Below are positions 23,100-34,373 of a stretch of DNA of 38,273 bases, one piece after another. The position numbers were made by a program, and so were the translations under genes. The stretch spans positions 1 to 38,273 of the forward strand of contig JASJFT010000321.1 in the NCBI GenBank assembly GCA_030770425.1, written 5' to 3'. The stretch is from Darksidea phi (lineage: Eukaryota > Ascomycota > Dothideomycetes > Pleosporales > Lentitheciaceae). The notes beneath the pieces were generated by a model. The model saw only the letters and a list, made by a program, of their open reading frames with translations, made no database searches and was not told where the DNA came from. Each line of letters starts with the position of its first letter. The first letter of the stretch is position 1.

Positions 23100-26000
23100 A
23101 AAGGGTCCTATTTATATTATATAAGAGAATAGTAATTTTCTTCTAATAAAATAATACTATAGTTTTATTTATATTAGTTATTAATTTCTAAGTTATTATA
23201 ATATAGCCCTTTTATTTAACTTTATAATAGAATAATCTTTTCCGATCTCTTTTCTAAAGCTTCTTACTTATTATTTTATCTACTTTTTATTCTTCTTCTT
23301 CTTTAACTTTAATAATAGAAGGTTATTAATTATTCTTAACTTAATTAGGAAATAGATTCTATAAGATTAAATAGAGTCTATTAATATAAAATACTAGGTA
23401 TACGTCTAAAAGAATATCTAGTTCTATATTAATAAGAAGACTATATATTTTATATAAAATTTTATATTTTTCTAGTTAAGCTTTTTATTAAGCTAGACGT
23501 TTAATAATTATATATTATATTATAGCTATATTCTATCTTTCTCTTAGAGTATAAATACTTCTTATTTTCTTTAGTTAATTTATAACTTCTACTCTTATTA
23601 AACTATTATTATAGTAGATTATATAAATTTAAATATATTTTAGAATTTTTAAAATATTTATTTAGCTACTAGTTTAGACGTAGAAGTAGTATAGTAGTAG
23701 TTAAAATATTAACCTTTATATTCTATTAAATAGAATCTATATCGTATCTATATTATAAGAAGAAAAGATTTACTCTAGTTAAAATTATATTTCTACTCTT
23801 AAAAGCTATCTAAACTATAGAATATAGACTTATCTAGTTATTCTAGTTTTAATTTATAAACTAGTAGAGGTAGATTTTTATAATACTATTTATTCTTTTT
23901 ATAAAGTTATTTATCTTTAGATAGAATACTATAGAAAAATATTAGATAATATCTAATCTTTTATATAGGTATAACTAAAAGTTTTTATAAACTAGTTATC
24001 TTAATTTAAAACTATTACGTTTAGAAGCTAGTAATATACTACTATATTCTAAATAAAGACTTTTACTACTATTTCTACCTAGATATTTAATAGGGAGATA
24101 AAGGTAATATCTTTACTAAGTTAGTTTATAACTTTTATAAAATTATAGTATTCTTTACTCTCTAGTAAATCTACTATAAAGTCTATTAAAATCTTCTTTT
24201 AAATCTAGTTTAATAAGAAAAAGGAATATAATAACCCTCTTTTTAATTCTTTTAAAGATCTTATTTAATTATATATATTTAAATAGTAGTAGATATCTTT
24301 AATTAAAAGAATTATAAGTAAGAATTTTATATATAAACTTATACTTAGAATATATAACTACTAGTCTATTATAAGTTATAGAAATTAAATATATATATAG
24401 TAGTTTTAAGTCTAGTACCTATTTTCTACTTTAAAAGATTATATACCCTTTATTATCTATATTATATTTACTTAGAAAGACTTTTAGATTAAGATAGAGA
24501 GGAAATTTTTATACTTTAATATAGATTATTATTTAGGCCTTTTAGTATATCTTATTTTATTAACTATTAAGCTTTATAGGGCTTTTAGATCTATAATTAT
24601 AAGAATACTCTCTATAAAATCCTCTTAGTAAGAGATAATTCTTTTTTTTTTAGCTTTTATTATATTTAAATTTAATAATATTTATAAATTAACTAGATAT
24701 TCTTTAGAGTAATCTAGTCTAATAGATTATAATAATTAAAAGTACTATAACTTTATTCTTTTATCTAAGCTATTCTATAGAATATTTTATTCTCTTTAGA
24801 ATAGTATATTTATTTAAGTATTAATATTCTTTAAGTAGTATTCTAGAGTTATATTAATCTAACTTAAAATATTTAACTAATAAATATATCTCTTACTTAG
24901 TTATCTAGCTATAGTAAAGTATTTTAAATTCTTATAGTTCGTTATTACTTTAATATAGAGGACTACTTAGAGCTTACTATTCTACTTTTCTATATACTTA
25001 ATAACTATAAGTAATTTTTTATTATAGCTAGTATAGTTACTTTTTACTAGTAAGTTCTTTATTAAAAAGTAAATTATTATTTTTATTATTTTATTCTTTT
25101 TAATCTAAGAAAGAGTTTCTTTAGTAGTTTAACTAAAGGTATTAACTTTTAGAATTATTTTTAGCTCTAAATTAAAGTAGGCTAAAACTAGTTTTAAAAT
25201 AAATATACTTTTTAAAACTTTAAATATTTCTTATTACTATTTCTTCTATATAAACTCTACGTTCTTATTAATTAATTTAATAAGTAGAGTTATAATCTCT
25301 AAAAAGTTCTTAATAAACTACTAGTAGAAGTTAGTAAACTTAATAAAATTTTAAACTTCTTTTATTAATAAGAATATAGTTTATTTTTAAATAACTTTAA
25401 TCTTCTTTAGATTTATACTAATTTTCTTTTTTACCTTAATAATTTATCTAAGATATTAAATCTTCTTTATATTAAACTTATTCTTCTTAATATCTAAATA
25501 GAGGTTTATAGTATCTAGTTTCTTAATTACTTTTTAAATCTTATTCTTATAGTCCTTCTTACTACTAAAAGAATAGATAAGAATATTATTAATAAACTTA
25601 TAGAGTATATAGTTAATATATCTTTAAAAAATATTAGGTATATTTACTAGTTTAAATAAAGTAATTAACTATTTATAAAGATTAAAATATATTTAAAAGA
25701 TAGTCTTTTACTTATCTTCTTTTATAATTTAAATCTTATAGAAGGTCTAGATTACGTCTAGTTTAATAAACTATTTAGTCTTATTAATTTATCTAAGAGT
25801 TTTCTTAGTAAGAAGAAGTAGATAATAGTTCTTTTATATAATTATATTAAGTATATAGTAATTTATATAAAACTAAAGATCTTTTTTAAACTTTTTTATA
25901 AAGAATATAAAAGCGATTATACTAGACTAATTTATATAGATAAACCCCTTATTTAAATAAAAGATTAACTTTTTTTATAGAATAAGAAGTTCTTTTTTTA

Positions 26001-26625
26001 ATATATTATATAGTAGTTTCTATAGGACTATTAGTATTTTATTATTCTTTTCTACGAGCTTTATTAAATAGTTTATACTACTTCTTTAATATAATAATAA
26101 CTTATCTATTTCTTCTTATAGGAAGATTTAGTATAAATTCTTTATAAAGTTTAGAAGAAGTTTTTTTAAATTTAGTTTTTTCTTTAAGATAAAGATCTTT
26201 TATATATCTATTATAAAGGTTATAAAAGTATATAAAATATCTTTATCTTTTTTTACCCTCTATACTAATATTATAAAAATAGGGATTCCTATAGTATAGG
26301 GATTTTTAATTAATTTCTTTTCTTCTTTACTTCTTATTCTAACTTTAGTTAAGTATAGATAGATTAACTTCTTTATAGAAACTAAGATTACTTTATTTTT
26401 ATTAATTTATAATCTTTTAAGAATTATATTATATTTATTATCTCTATTTAATATATATAACTATACTTATTTAATTAATCCTTTAATATCTATTTTTAGT
26501 TATACTACTCTTTATATATAGAATATCTTTCTACTTATACTAATAATAAATCTATTTCTTAATAGTTTTATACTTCTTAGATTACTTTTTTAAATAAAGA
26601 TTAAGAATATAAAATTAAATATAAG
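23100..26625 (-). pseudogene. E3 pol: RT, RNase H, integrase, chromodomain
   Basis: Minus-strand chromovirus pol. RT from about 26250 downward: NLPIRRN, later LNIIIK-NYYLLLLTKETLR and KFIKLDVI-like blocks near 25740-25880, then the active site FINNILIYS at 25570-25596 (both Asp now Asn), then LDIKKNKFNIKK. RNase H at about 24900-25260 reads VNTFS, SNYTSYNKKLLIVIKYIEK and NYKNLKYF. The integrase C-terminal region near 23340-23420 reads VYLVFYINRL. The chromodomain at about 23100-23300 reads KVDKIISKKL, FYYKVK-KGY, with Trp stops. The frame lacks its upstream part at 26626, where E4 is inserted, and continues beyond 34373. Confidence 0.88.
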
Positions 26626-26630
26626 ATAAT
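26626..26630. repeat. Target-site duplication of E4 (ATAAT), left
   Basis: ATAAT directly before the 5' LTR, repeated directly after the 3' LTR at 34369-34373. Five bp is typical of Ty1/copia integrases. Confidence 0.82.
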
Positions 26631-26915
26631 TATTCGTTTACTAAGTTCTAGTACTAATCTCGTACGTTTAATTATATACGGTCGTATAGAATTTATATAT
26701 ATAGATTACCTTCTTAGTAATTTACTACGTACGGAGCTTCGTACGATTCTTTTAGATAAAAGAGACTTCTATCTAAAGTCTCTTAAAAAACTATAAATTA
26801 CCTTTTAAATTAAACTATTTTATTATTTCTATTTCGTATATATATATATATACTTTAGCTATTTACTTAGTTAAATCCCTATAGTCTACTATTATAAACT
26901 ATAGGCTATTTAATA
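26631..26915 (+). repeat. E4 5' LTR
   Basis: 285 bp starting TATT and ending TTTAATA, that is TG...CA after RIP. Compared with 34084-34368 the differences I read are all transitions, including CG in one copy against TA in the other. An (AT)n run and a short inverted pair around CTATAGTC...CTATAGGC lie near its end. Confidence 0.92.
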
Positions 26916-27420
26916 CTAATTAGTAATTAAACCGTATAATAAAAGTTAATAAATTATTATAATAAACTTCTACCTTATACGGTAAAATTATAAATTAGTA
27001 AGAGTAAAGATAGAGATCTTCTAGACTACCCTAGACTCTATTTCGTATCTATTCTATATAGAAAGTAGAGATAGAGTTAATAAGTACTATATACCAACTC
27101 TATCTTATATATTTATATAGAAAAGGAGATTAACTTCTTTTATATAAAAGTAGATAGCTAATAAATTAATAAATACGTTAACTACTTCTATACGATAAGA
27201 ACGCGATAGTATAGCTACTATACTAACCCGTATTATACGAATATAAGTTTACGATCTATATCTATATATTACTCGAACGTAATTATAATCTAACCCTAAC
27301 TACTATTATACGAATATAAGCCCGCGATCTATTTATTTATCCTCCCTCCTACTATTATATAAACGCGAAAGTAATACCGACTAATCGAACTATAGTATCG
27401 AAACGAGCTACCTAACCCCT
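26916..27420 (+). other. E4 5' untranslated leader
   Basis: Between the 5' LTR and the gag relic. It contains a 29-bp imperfect direct repeat at 27231-27259 and 27304-27332 (TATTATACGAATATAAG then CGATCTAT), whose copies differ only by C/T and G/A changes. A surviving CCA is at 27094. I could not identify a primer-binding site with confidence. Confidence 0.6.
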
Positions 27421-29300
27421 ACCTATAAAGGACGAGGAAGAATCCTTATCCTTCGTATAGGAATAAGAACCCCTACTACTATTATCGCGTATAAAAGGGA
27501 AAAGACTAATAATAAGAAGGAATAATACTCTATACGATAAATACTTCTATAATATAAATATCTTAGTAGTAATACTAAAGTATAAGGTTAATCCTTAGTA
27601 CTAGACTAATAGGATTAATCTTAATAATATCGATATAGAATTAGAAGAAGATATTATTTAGCTTAACTTATATACTAGGTATATACTTACTAAACTATAT
27701 ATATTAAGTAGAGTAGGAGAAATATTTATATAAAGCTTTCTAGAAGACTTTTAAGACTAGACTATTAGTTATTAGAACTATACTAATCGTGTATTTAAGA
27801 GAGAGCTTAAGCTTATCCTTAAGGAACGAGGCGTATATTCTATCTTAAATTTTAAGACTACCTAATTATAGAAGTTATACGATATTACGTACTAGAACTT
27901 TAGTATTAAGAGTTCTAGGTTAATACCTCTTAGGCTTACGGTCTATAACCCGTATAATAATACGAAGAGGGAACTAAGTTCTAAGAAGAATAGGAAGAAT
28001 ATCTAATAAGGTTCTTCCCTTTCTTCTTCTCTCTAGAATATCTAGTAGGGTTCTTAGCCTCTAAGATATATACCCGAGCCTTTATATAATACTATCTTAC
28101 TATAGTAGAAAGTAATACCTATCTACCTACTATATAAGCCTTCTTCTTTCGTATAAAAAGCTCTAGTCTCTCTACTAACTATATAGCTACCCTATTAATT
28201 AGTCTTAATACCGATATATAATCTGTATAAACTTCTACTAACCTAAGAATATATTAATATACCCCTTCTATCTAAGAAGCTTATTTAATTCTAAAAGGTA
28301 TAGAGAAAGGTAAATAACTATACTAGTAAATCGTATAATATTCTTACTAATAAGATACGAATCTTTATTAAACTATATAGATACCTTAAGATCTATAAGT
28401 TCTAATACTTAAATATCTTCCTAGATATTCTTAAGGGTCGTACGAATACCTACTATCTAATAGTTATTAGTTCTAGTTAAACTTAGAAGTATCTATATAA
28501 AGCGTTTAATAAATACTTTAATATAGATATTAACTATAGCTAATATTATACTAACTAGACTATAATAATATTTATACGGGTAAGATAGGAGAATTCTAAT
28601 AAGATACTATATAAGGTACTAAAAGCTATAATTAATAAGCTTACCCTTATATAATAAGTACTTAGTCTATAGTTCTATAGGGAAATATAACTTTATATAA
28701 TAGTACTATAAGTATATCGCGGATATTATAAGCTAAAATAAGCTTTACTCTTATCTAAGATAACGTACGAAGGATTATTTAGTAACCTTTAGTTAGCGCT
28801 ATAAGTCTTACTTAACTAATAGAGTAATAACTAGTATAATTAGGATTTATATAATACTTTTTATACTAACTAATAGTATAACTTATACTACCTAATACGA
28901 GATAGACTACCCTAGTATAGACGATTCTAACTACGTAGTAGACTATTTACCGTATAAGAAAGAGATAATAATACTAGACTAAGAAGAAAAAGATACTTTA
29001 TTTATTATAAAGAAGGTTACTAGTTATTAAATTATAATCGTACGGATTATTCTAGAGCTAGAATATAGTATATTATATCCTTTAAAGATATATACTACTA
29101 AGCGCCCTTATATAATAAGATAGCTACCTATATTATAGACTTTAAAGGACTTTTTAATAACGATATAGATATTAATATTATATATAAGAATAATAGTAAT
29201 AGATTTAAAGAAGATATCGAGAAGAACGAACGTATACTTAACTATCTTATATTAGTAGTATACCTTTATCGTATAACTAGCGAAGATATCTATAGAATTA
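27421..29300 (+). pseudogene. E4 gag-like region
   Basis: The plus strand from about 27540 reads an acidic, mostly open frame: NNIDIELEED, then TRYILTKLYIL, then REL-KLILKERGVYSILNFKTT. Copia Gag proteins have this sort of short helical core (UBN2/gag-polypeptide type), but I see no clean motif and name it by position and length. A second open stretch follows at about 28380-29300, whose composition is Gln- and Asn-rich once RIP stops are read as Gln. A zinc knuckle was not found. Confidence 0.6.
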
Positions 29301-30460
29301 ATAAAGATTATTAATCTTAGACTAACTAATTCTTTCTTAAAGACCATTACCGTACGGTATACTAAGGAGAACTATAGAATACTAGCGCTATATAAATATT
29401 AACTATTAGAAAAGTATAACTTAAGGTATATATACGCGAGAACCCCTATATAAAAGTTAACTAAATATCTTATAATATAACTATTAACTTTAGTAGATAG
29501 AATTTAATAACGTCTTTAGAAACCGTATAGATTAAGAATTTAATTAGAATAGTTACCTACTATATCTTAAATACCCTAATACCCTTCCTACTATTACTAG
29601 TAAATACTAACTAACTAGGAGTCTACTTTAATAACGTTCTTAATTATATTATATAAAAGGATAAAATAACTATTCCTATCGTACGTAAATAGGACTACCT
29701 ATTCTTTAATATTAGCCTAGTAGATACTACGTCGTTCTTTATAGAATTAGAGCTATATTAGCTATATTACTATTTTAGCTACCCTCGTATAGAGCGACTA
29801 TATAATCTACTTATAAATACTAGCTACGAAGTAAACCTATTAGTACTAGAATAGATTATAAAATTCTACTACTTCTACTAATTATATAGATCTATACTAA
29901 AGAGATTTAAGTTTTTAATTAAGAATAATACCTATTTTAATTATAAGGTAATTATCGACGTTATATAGATTAGTAGAAAGAATATCCTATATATAATCGA
30001 TACTAATACTTCCTTCTAAGCTACTATATTCCTAAAATTACTCTTTATATAAGATACTTAGGATATACTCTATATATATTAGATTAATATATACTAAGAA
30101 CTACTAGACTATATTATATATAACCTAGATACGAATTTTACTTTAGAAGAATTTAAAGCTTATATAAAGATTATTAGAATAGAATACTAATAGATACCTA
30201 TTAAAGTATATTAGACTATTAGTAAAGTAGAATATACGTACGTACCCTTAAAACATATATTTAATATCCTTAAAGCTAAGCTTAGTAATTATATACTAAA
30301 CGAATTACTTCTCTAGATAGTAGTTAAAGCTCTAAATAATATAGTAGGTCTAAATAGTATTATATCTATACTACTTATCTTTAACGTATATTCTTAAGTT
30401 AATATAGATTCTTCTCTATCTCTAGATATTATTAAATATACTAATACTATACGAAAGACT
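29301..30460 (+). pseudogene. E4 integrase (copia type)
   Basis: The pre-integrase zinc region reads LYYYFSYPRIERLYNLL near 29755-29810 and FYYFY at 29863-29877. In fungal copia elements these are HxxFGHP and FCxxC; every His and Cys is now Tyr. The catalytic region begins NYKVIIDVI with the first Asp at 29957-29959, then DTNFTLEEFKAYIKI near 30125-30180 with the second Asp position, then SKVEYTYVPLK near 30220-30255 with the Glu. A surviving CpA lies at 30254. The integrase inserts the DNA copy into the genome; in copia elements it precedes the RT, as here. Confidence 0.9.
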
Positions 30461-30759
30461 ATTAAGATAATTTAAGTAGAATATACGAAGCTAGATATTA
30501 ACTACGTACTAAATATAAGAAACGGACCGTTATATAATATTCTTAACCTTTCTCTTAAGATAGAAGTTATAATATAGAGAGAGAAAAAAGGTTAGATAGA
30601 CCTATATAAAATTATAGGAATTAAAGGTAGAGATATTACTATCTATCTAGATAATAGACTACTTACTATATAATATATATAAGTTAAAGAATACTATCGT
30701 AAATAGATCTCTTTATACGAAACTAACGACTAACTAAGTAAAGATACTAATCCTAATAA

Positions 30760-30890
30760 ATCTACTCTAGTCTAAGTTAAATAACTATATATAAGGAAGC
30801 GCGGAAGATTAAGAAAAGAAGAACCTCCTCTTATACGAGTTAAAGAATTAAAGAAATAAGGTAGAGGTAGACCTCGAAGGAATTCTATAT
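30760..30890 (+). other. AT-hook-like motifs in the E4 polyprotein
   Basis: In the pol frame between integrase and RT the plus strand reads KRGRLRKEE and, about 20 codons later, GRGRPRRNS. GRP flanked by basic residues is the AT-hook that binds the minor groove of AT-rich DNA. Its presence in the linker suggests a tether for integration into AT-rich chromatin. The Arg codons are CpG- and AGG-based and have resisted RIP. Confidence 0.6.
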
Positions 30891-30939
30891 AGATTATAAA
30901 TACTTTTCTAACTTAGAAGGAAAAGAATAACTATAAACT

Positions 30940-31800
30940 AGTAGTTAAACTCTATATAGATAGTATTATTAATATATCTAGAGTACCCTTTAAAGAATCG
31001 GACCGTACGGAGGTAAACGCGCTTATTAATAATAGAATCTTCTAGATTAAGTAATTCGATCCTATTAAGTACTCTAGTCGAATCTTTAATCTTTATCTTA
31101 TATAAGAGGTTAAAGGAAAGAATATATAACTATATAAAAAGTCCCGACTAGTATTTATAGGATATTTAGACGAGGAGAAGAAGGCCGTCCTTACTTAATC
31201 TCTAATAATCTAGAAGATAAGCTAATAGCTAATTCTAGCTATTAGAGCGGTATTAATAGCGTCGTATAGTATATAGTATAAGCTTAGGGATATTACCTAA
31301 GTCTATATATAATTAACTAATAAATTCCTTTATATACTATATACTAGGCCGTCTAAGAATATCTAATACTTCTTCCCTCTAAATTCGATCCTTAGAATAG
31401 TAAAGTCTCTATACGGTATAGTAGAATTAGGGCTATACTAATTTAAGACGTACTATAATTATTATAAGAAAAAGCTTAGAATATAGATTTTATTATACGA
31501 CCTATATCTATTAGTTATATATAAAGGTAAAGATATATTTAAAATTATAGAGATATAGATAGATAATACCCTTAGTATTATTATACCTTAGTTCTTCTAG
31601 AAAGAGAAAGAAATACTATATTTCGCTAATCTCTATACGAAACTAAAAACTATTCTTATAAAGGATTAGCTACTAGAGTTTAATAGTAGTAAGATTATAT
31701 ATAATAATAATAGAAATATTATCTTACTCTAGAGAGGGTAAGCTAAACTTCTTTATACGATTAATCTAATAGTAAAGAATACTATCTAGTAGTATATAGA
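30940..31800 (+). pseudogene. E4 reverse transcriptase (copia type)
   Basis: The plus strand reads VKSLYGIVELGLY at 31400-31438, then FKTYYNYYKKKLRI and YDLYLLVI, then the active-site region with IDNT at 31559-31570 (TDDT in many fungal copia elements: Thr to Ile and Asp to Asn), then LSIIIPQF-like text with a Gln stop. Upstream at about 31330 is FLYILYTRPSK. The blocks and spacing match fungal Ty1/copia RTs. The catalytic Asp loss and several stops make it inactive. Confidence 0.9.
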
Positions 31801-32059
31801 GTAGCGCGTACGAGGTACCTATATTACTTTAGTATACTAACTAGAAGTAGTCTTTAATATATTAATTACTATATAAACTACTAAGCTATTACCTATAAAT
31901 ATTAAAGTACTTAATATATAAATTAAATAGTAAATAGATAATATAGACCTTAGACTAATATATATACTACTCGACCTAGGTCGTACGAAGCTATTTATCT
32001 TTACTAATAGCTTATTTACGAATAATAAGAATTTAAGCTTATAACTAGGATTCTTAATT

Positions 32060-32540
32060 ATACTAGTTAATAAAGCTCGTATAGATAATAGTAATAAATT
32101 CTAACTATATAGTAATATTATATATTAGAATTCTATTAAGTATAAGTAAGTTATATAGAGTATACTAGCTAGCGAGCTATATAATATAGTTAGTAGATTC
32201 GATTACGCTATCGCGTTAAGTACGACCCTATACTAGATTATATATAATCTCGATCTTTTAGTAATTCTAGTAGTAATCTATACTAATTTAAAATCGTTAT
32301 ACGATTACCTTATTAAGCTAGATATAATAAATAAGAAGAGGCTTATAATTAATATTATATCCCTTTATAAATCGTATAAGAAACGCGAGATTAGTAAGAT
32401 CTAATAAATTAATAGTAAAAATAACCTAGTAGATATCTTTATAAAGAAGATAGCTAATATATTACTAGTATAGCTTATTTATACGAATAAGCTTATAGTT
32501 AGTATTAAAGTATTTATTAATTAGCTTAACTAATATATAG
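32060..32540 (+). pseudogene. E4 RNase H
   Basis: C-terminal domain of pol. The plus strand reads LVNKARIDNSNKFQLYSNIIY, then SILASELYNIVSRFDYAIALSTTL (the Glu helix), then VVIYTNLKSLYDYL (TDS in the family, here TNL), then KKREISKI and NLVDIFIKKIANILL. This is the copia RNase H order, ending in ADxxTK, here VDIFIK. The frame ends near 32535. Confidence 0.9.
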
Positions 32541-34063
32541 ATATAATTAGTTCTATACAAAACTAAGTTAGATATTTAGTTATTTATTTTTTTTCTTCTA
32601 TCTTCTTTTTATTACTATAGTTTATACGAAGTATAATTATTCTTATAAAGTATAAACTTTTTCTACCTATTCTAGTTAATTATAAAAGAAAAATAAAGGA
32701 AAAATAAAGAAAATCCTCTCTCTACCCCCTCCTACTCCTCTTTTACCCCTTCTATCTCTCCCCCCCCCCTAGATACTCGTACCTATTAATTATAGTTTTT
32801 ATAGTAGTTATACTAAATTCCGTACGACTACTATATATATAAAGTATAGATACTACTCTAAAAGCTAGGTACTATATAGTACTTAATAAAGGGCTTAGTA
32901 CCCCTCGTTGTACGACGGTACCTCTTCTAGTAAGATATCTTAGAAGTATTACTACGGCTCTATATAAGAACTATATAAAAGTACCTCTTTTTTTATATAA
33001 TTTTTACGATAAACTCCTAAATATTTATATTTAGGACTACTCGTAACTCGACGTTATATAAGGGTATTACTACTATAACCCTCTTATTATTCTAGAAATA
33101 TTAAAACTCTTTATACGAAAAAGGGAGAGATATTTATATTAATATAGAGGTCTTATATAAAGGCTCTACTAGTAGACTACCTAATAGATAGGAAGATAGA
33201 GAGGTAAGTTAGTATAGTACGTATAATAAGACCTTAAAAAGAGATACTAGAACTACTAATATCTATACTAATAGTACTAGTAGACTAAGTAGGGACGAGG
33301 ACTATTTCGTATAAAGAAGTTTCGAAATTTAAGATTTTTAAAGTTCTACTAAAAATTAGTATTTATACGAAAAGAGAGAGGACTTAAACTAAAAGGAATA
33401 AATTATATAGAGGATAGTAAGATTTAGGGTTAAGAAAGAAAAGCTATAAAGGAGGAGATTAATCCTCTATCTATATCTACTATCTACTTTAATCTATTCG
33501 CTTACTACCCTCGATCCGTTCGTTTACTATCCTCGATCTATTTACTTAATTCCTTGAGCTATTTACTTATTATAAATAGAAATATAATCTATAAACTACT
33601 CTTCTTTTATATAATTTAATTCTACTTTTACTTTCTTTCTATATAAAAAGGGGTACTATAAAACTACTCTTACCGTCCCTCGTATAAACGCTTAATTATT
33701 TAATTCTAACCTATAGATAAATACCTACTATTCTATAATTAGTTAAATCGACGATTAGAATCCTATTATATAATATTATATAATATAGTATAAATAGATT
33801 TCTTCTTTATATAAAGAAAAGCTATACTAACCCCATTCGTATAGCTCTACTAACGAACGAATTAGTAGGTACCTAACGATTAGATCTAACTAAGGCTACG
33901 CCTTATTCGCTAGTAGTCTAATCGTACTAATAGGGGGTTAATATCTATTACTAATAGGTATAACGTTAGTAGTTAAGGTTAGTAATTAGTTTTATACGAA
34001 TATAAGAAGGGAAATATAAGATTAATATTCGTACGGAAAAGTTTAGATAGAATATTAGTACTA
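32541..34063 (+). other. E4 long 3' non-coding region
   Basis: About 1.5 kb between RNase H and the polypurine tract, with no recognisable gene. It contains a pyrimidine-rich stretch at about 32718-32769 ending in ten C, a degenerate 22-bp tandem repeat at 33495-33574, and a CpG-bearing patch at 33830-33970. CpC cannot be a RIP target, which explains why the C run survived. Confidence 0.6.
33495..33574. repeat. Degenerate 22-bp tandem repeat in E4
   Basis: Units at 33495-33516, 33517-33538, 33539-33559 and a partial one from 33560. Each reads roughly TATTCG then TTTACTA-CCTCGATC. The first two differ by three or four bases; the third has lost its CpG sites. One TpG survives at 33555. Confidence 0.7.
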
Positions 34064-34076
34064 GAAAAAGAAAAAG
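34064..34076 (+). other. E4 polypurine tract
   Basis: GAAAAAGAAAAAG lies seven bases before the 3' LTR, in the position of the plus-strand priming site. Confidence 0.75.
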
Positions 34077-34083
34077 TTACTAG

Positions 34084-34368
34084 TATTTATTTACTAAGTT
34101 CTAGTACTAATTTTATACGTTTAATTATATACGGTCGCGCGGGATTTATATATATAGATTACCTTCTTAGTAATTTACTATATATAGAGCTTTACGCGAT
34201 TCTTCTAGATAAAAGGGACTTCTATCTAAAGTCTCTTAAAAAACTATAAATTACCTTTTAAATTAAACTATTTTATTATTTCTATTTCGTACGTATATAT
34301 ATATACTCTAGCTATTTATTTAGTTAAATCCCTATAGTCTACTATTATAAACTATAGGCTATTTAATA
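34084..34368 (+). repeat. E4 3' LTR
   Basis: 285 bp, the same length as 26631-26915. It starts TATTTATTTACTAAG where the 5' copy has TATTCGTTTACTAAG, and ends TTTAATA. It is followed by the ATAAT duplication. Confidence 0.92.
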
Positions 34369-34373
34369 ATAAT
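34369..34373. repeat. Target-site duplication of E4 (ATAAT), right
   Basis: Matches 26626-26630. E3 sequence resumes at 34374. Confidence 0.82.

Larger units (their letters stand above)
26631..34368 (+). mobile_element. E4: Ty1/copia retrotransposon nested in E3
   Basis: A 7.7-kb plus-strand element with two 285-bp LTRs and ATAAT duplications. The order gag, integrase, reverse transcriptase, RNase H is diagnostic of Ty1/copia. It interrupts E3, whose pol lies to the left and gag to the right. It keeps many CpG and roughly nine of the CpA/TpG sites I found, so RIP has acted on it less than on E3. Its pol frame is nearly continuous, broken almost only by TAG and TAA made from Trp and Gln codons. 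Confidence 0.94.
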
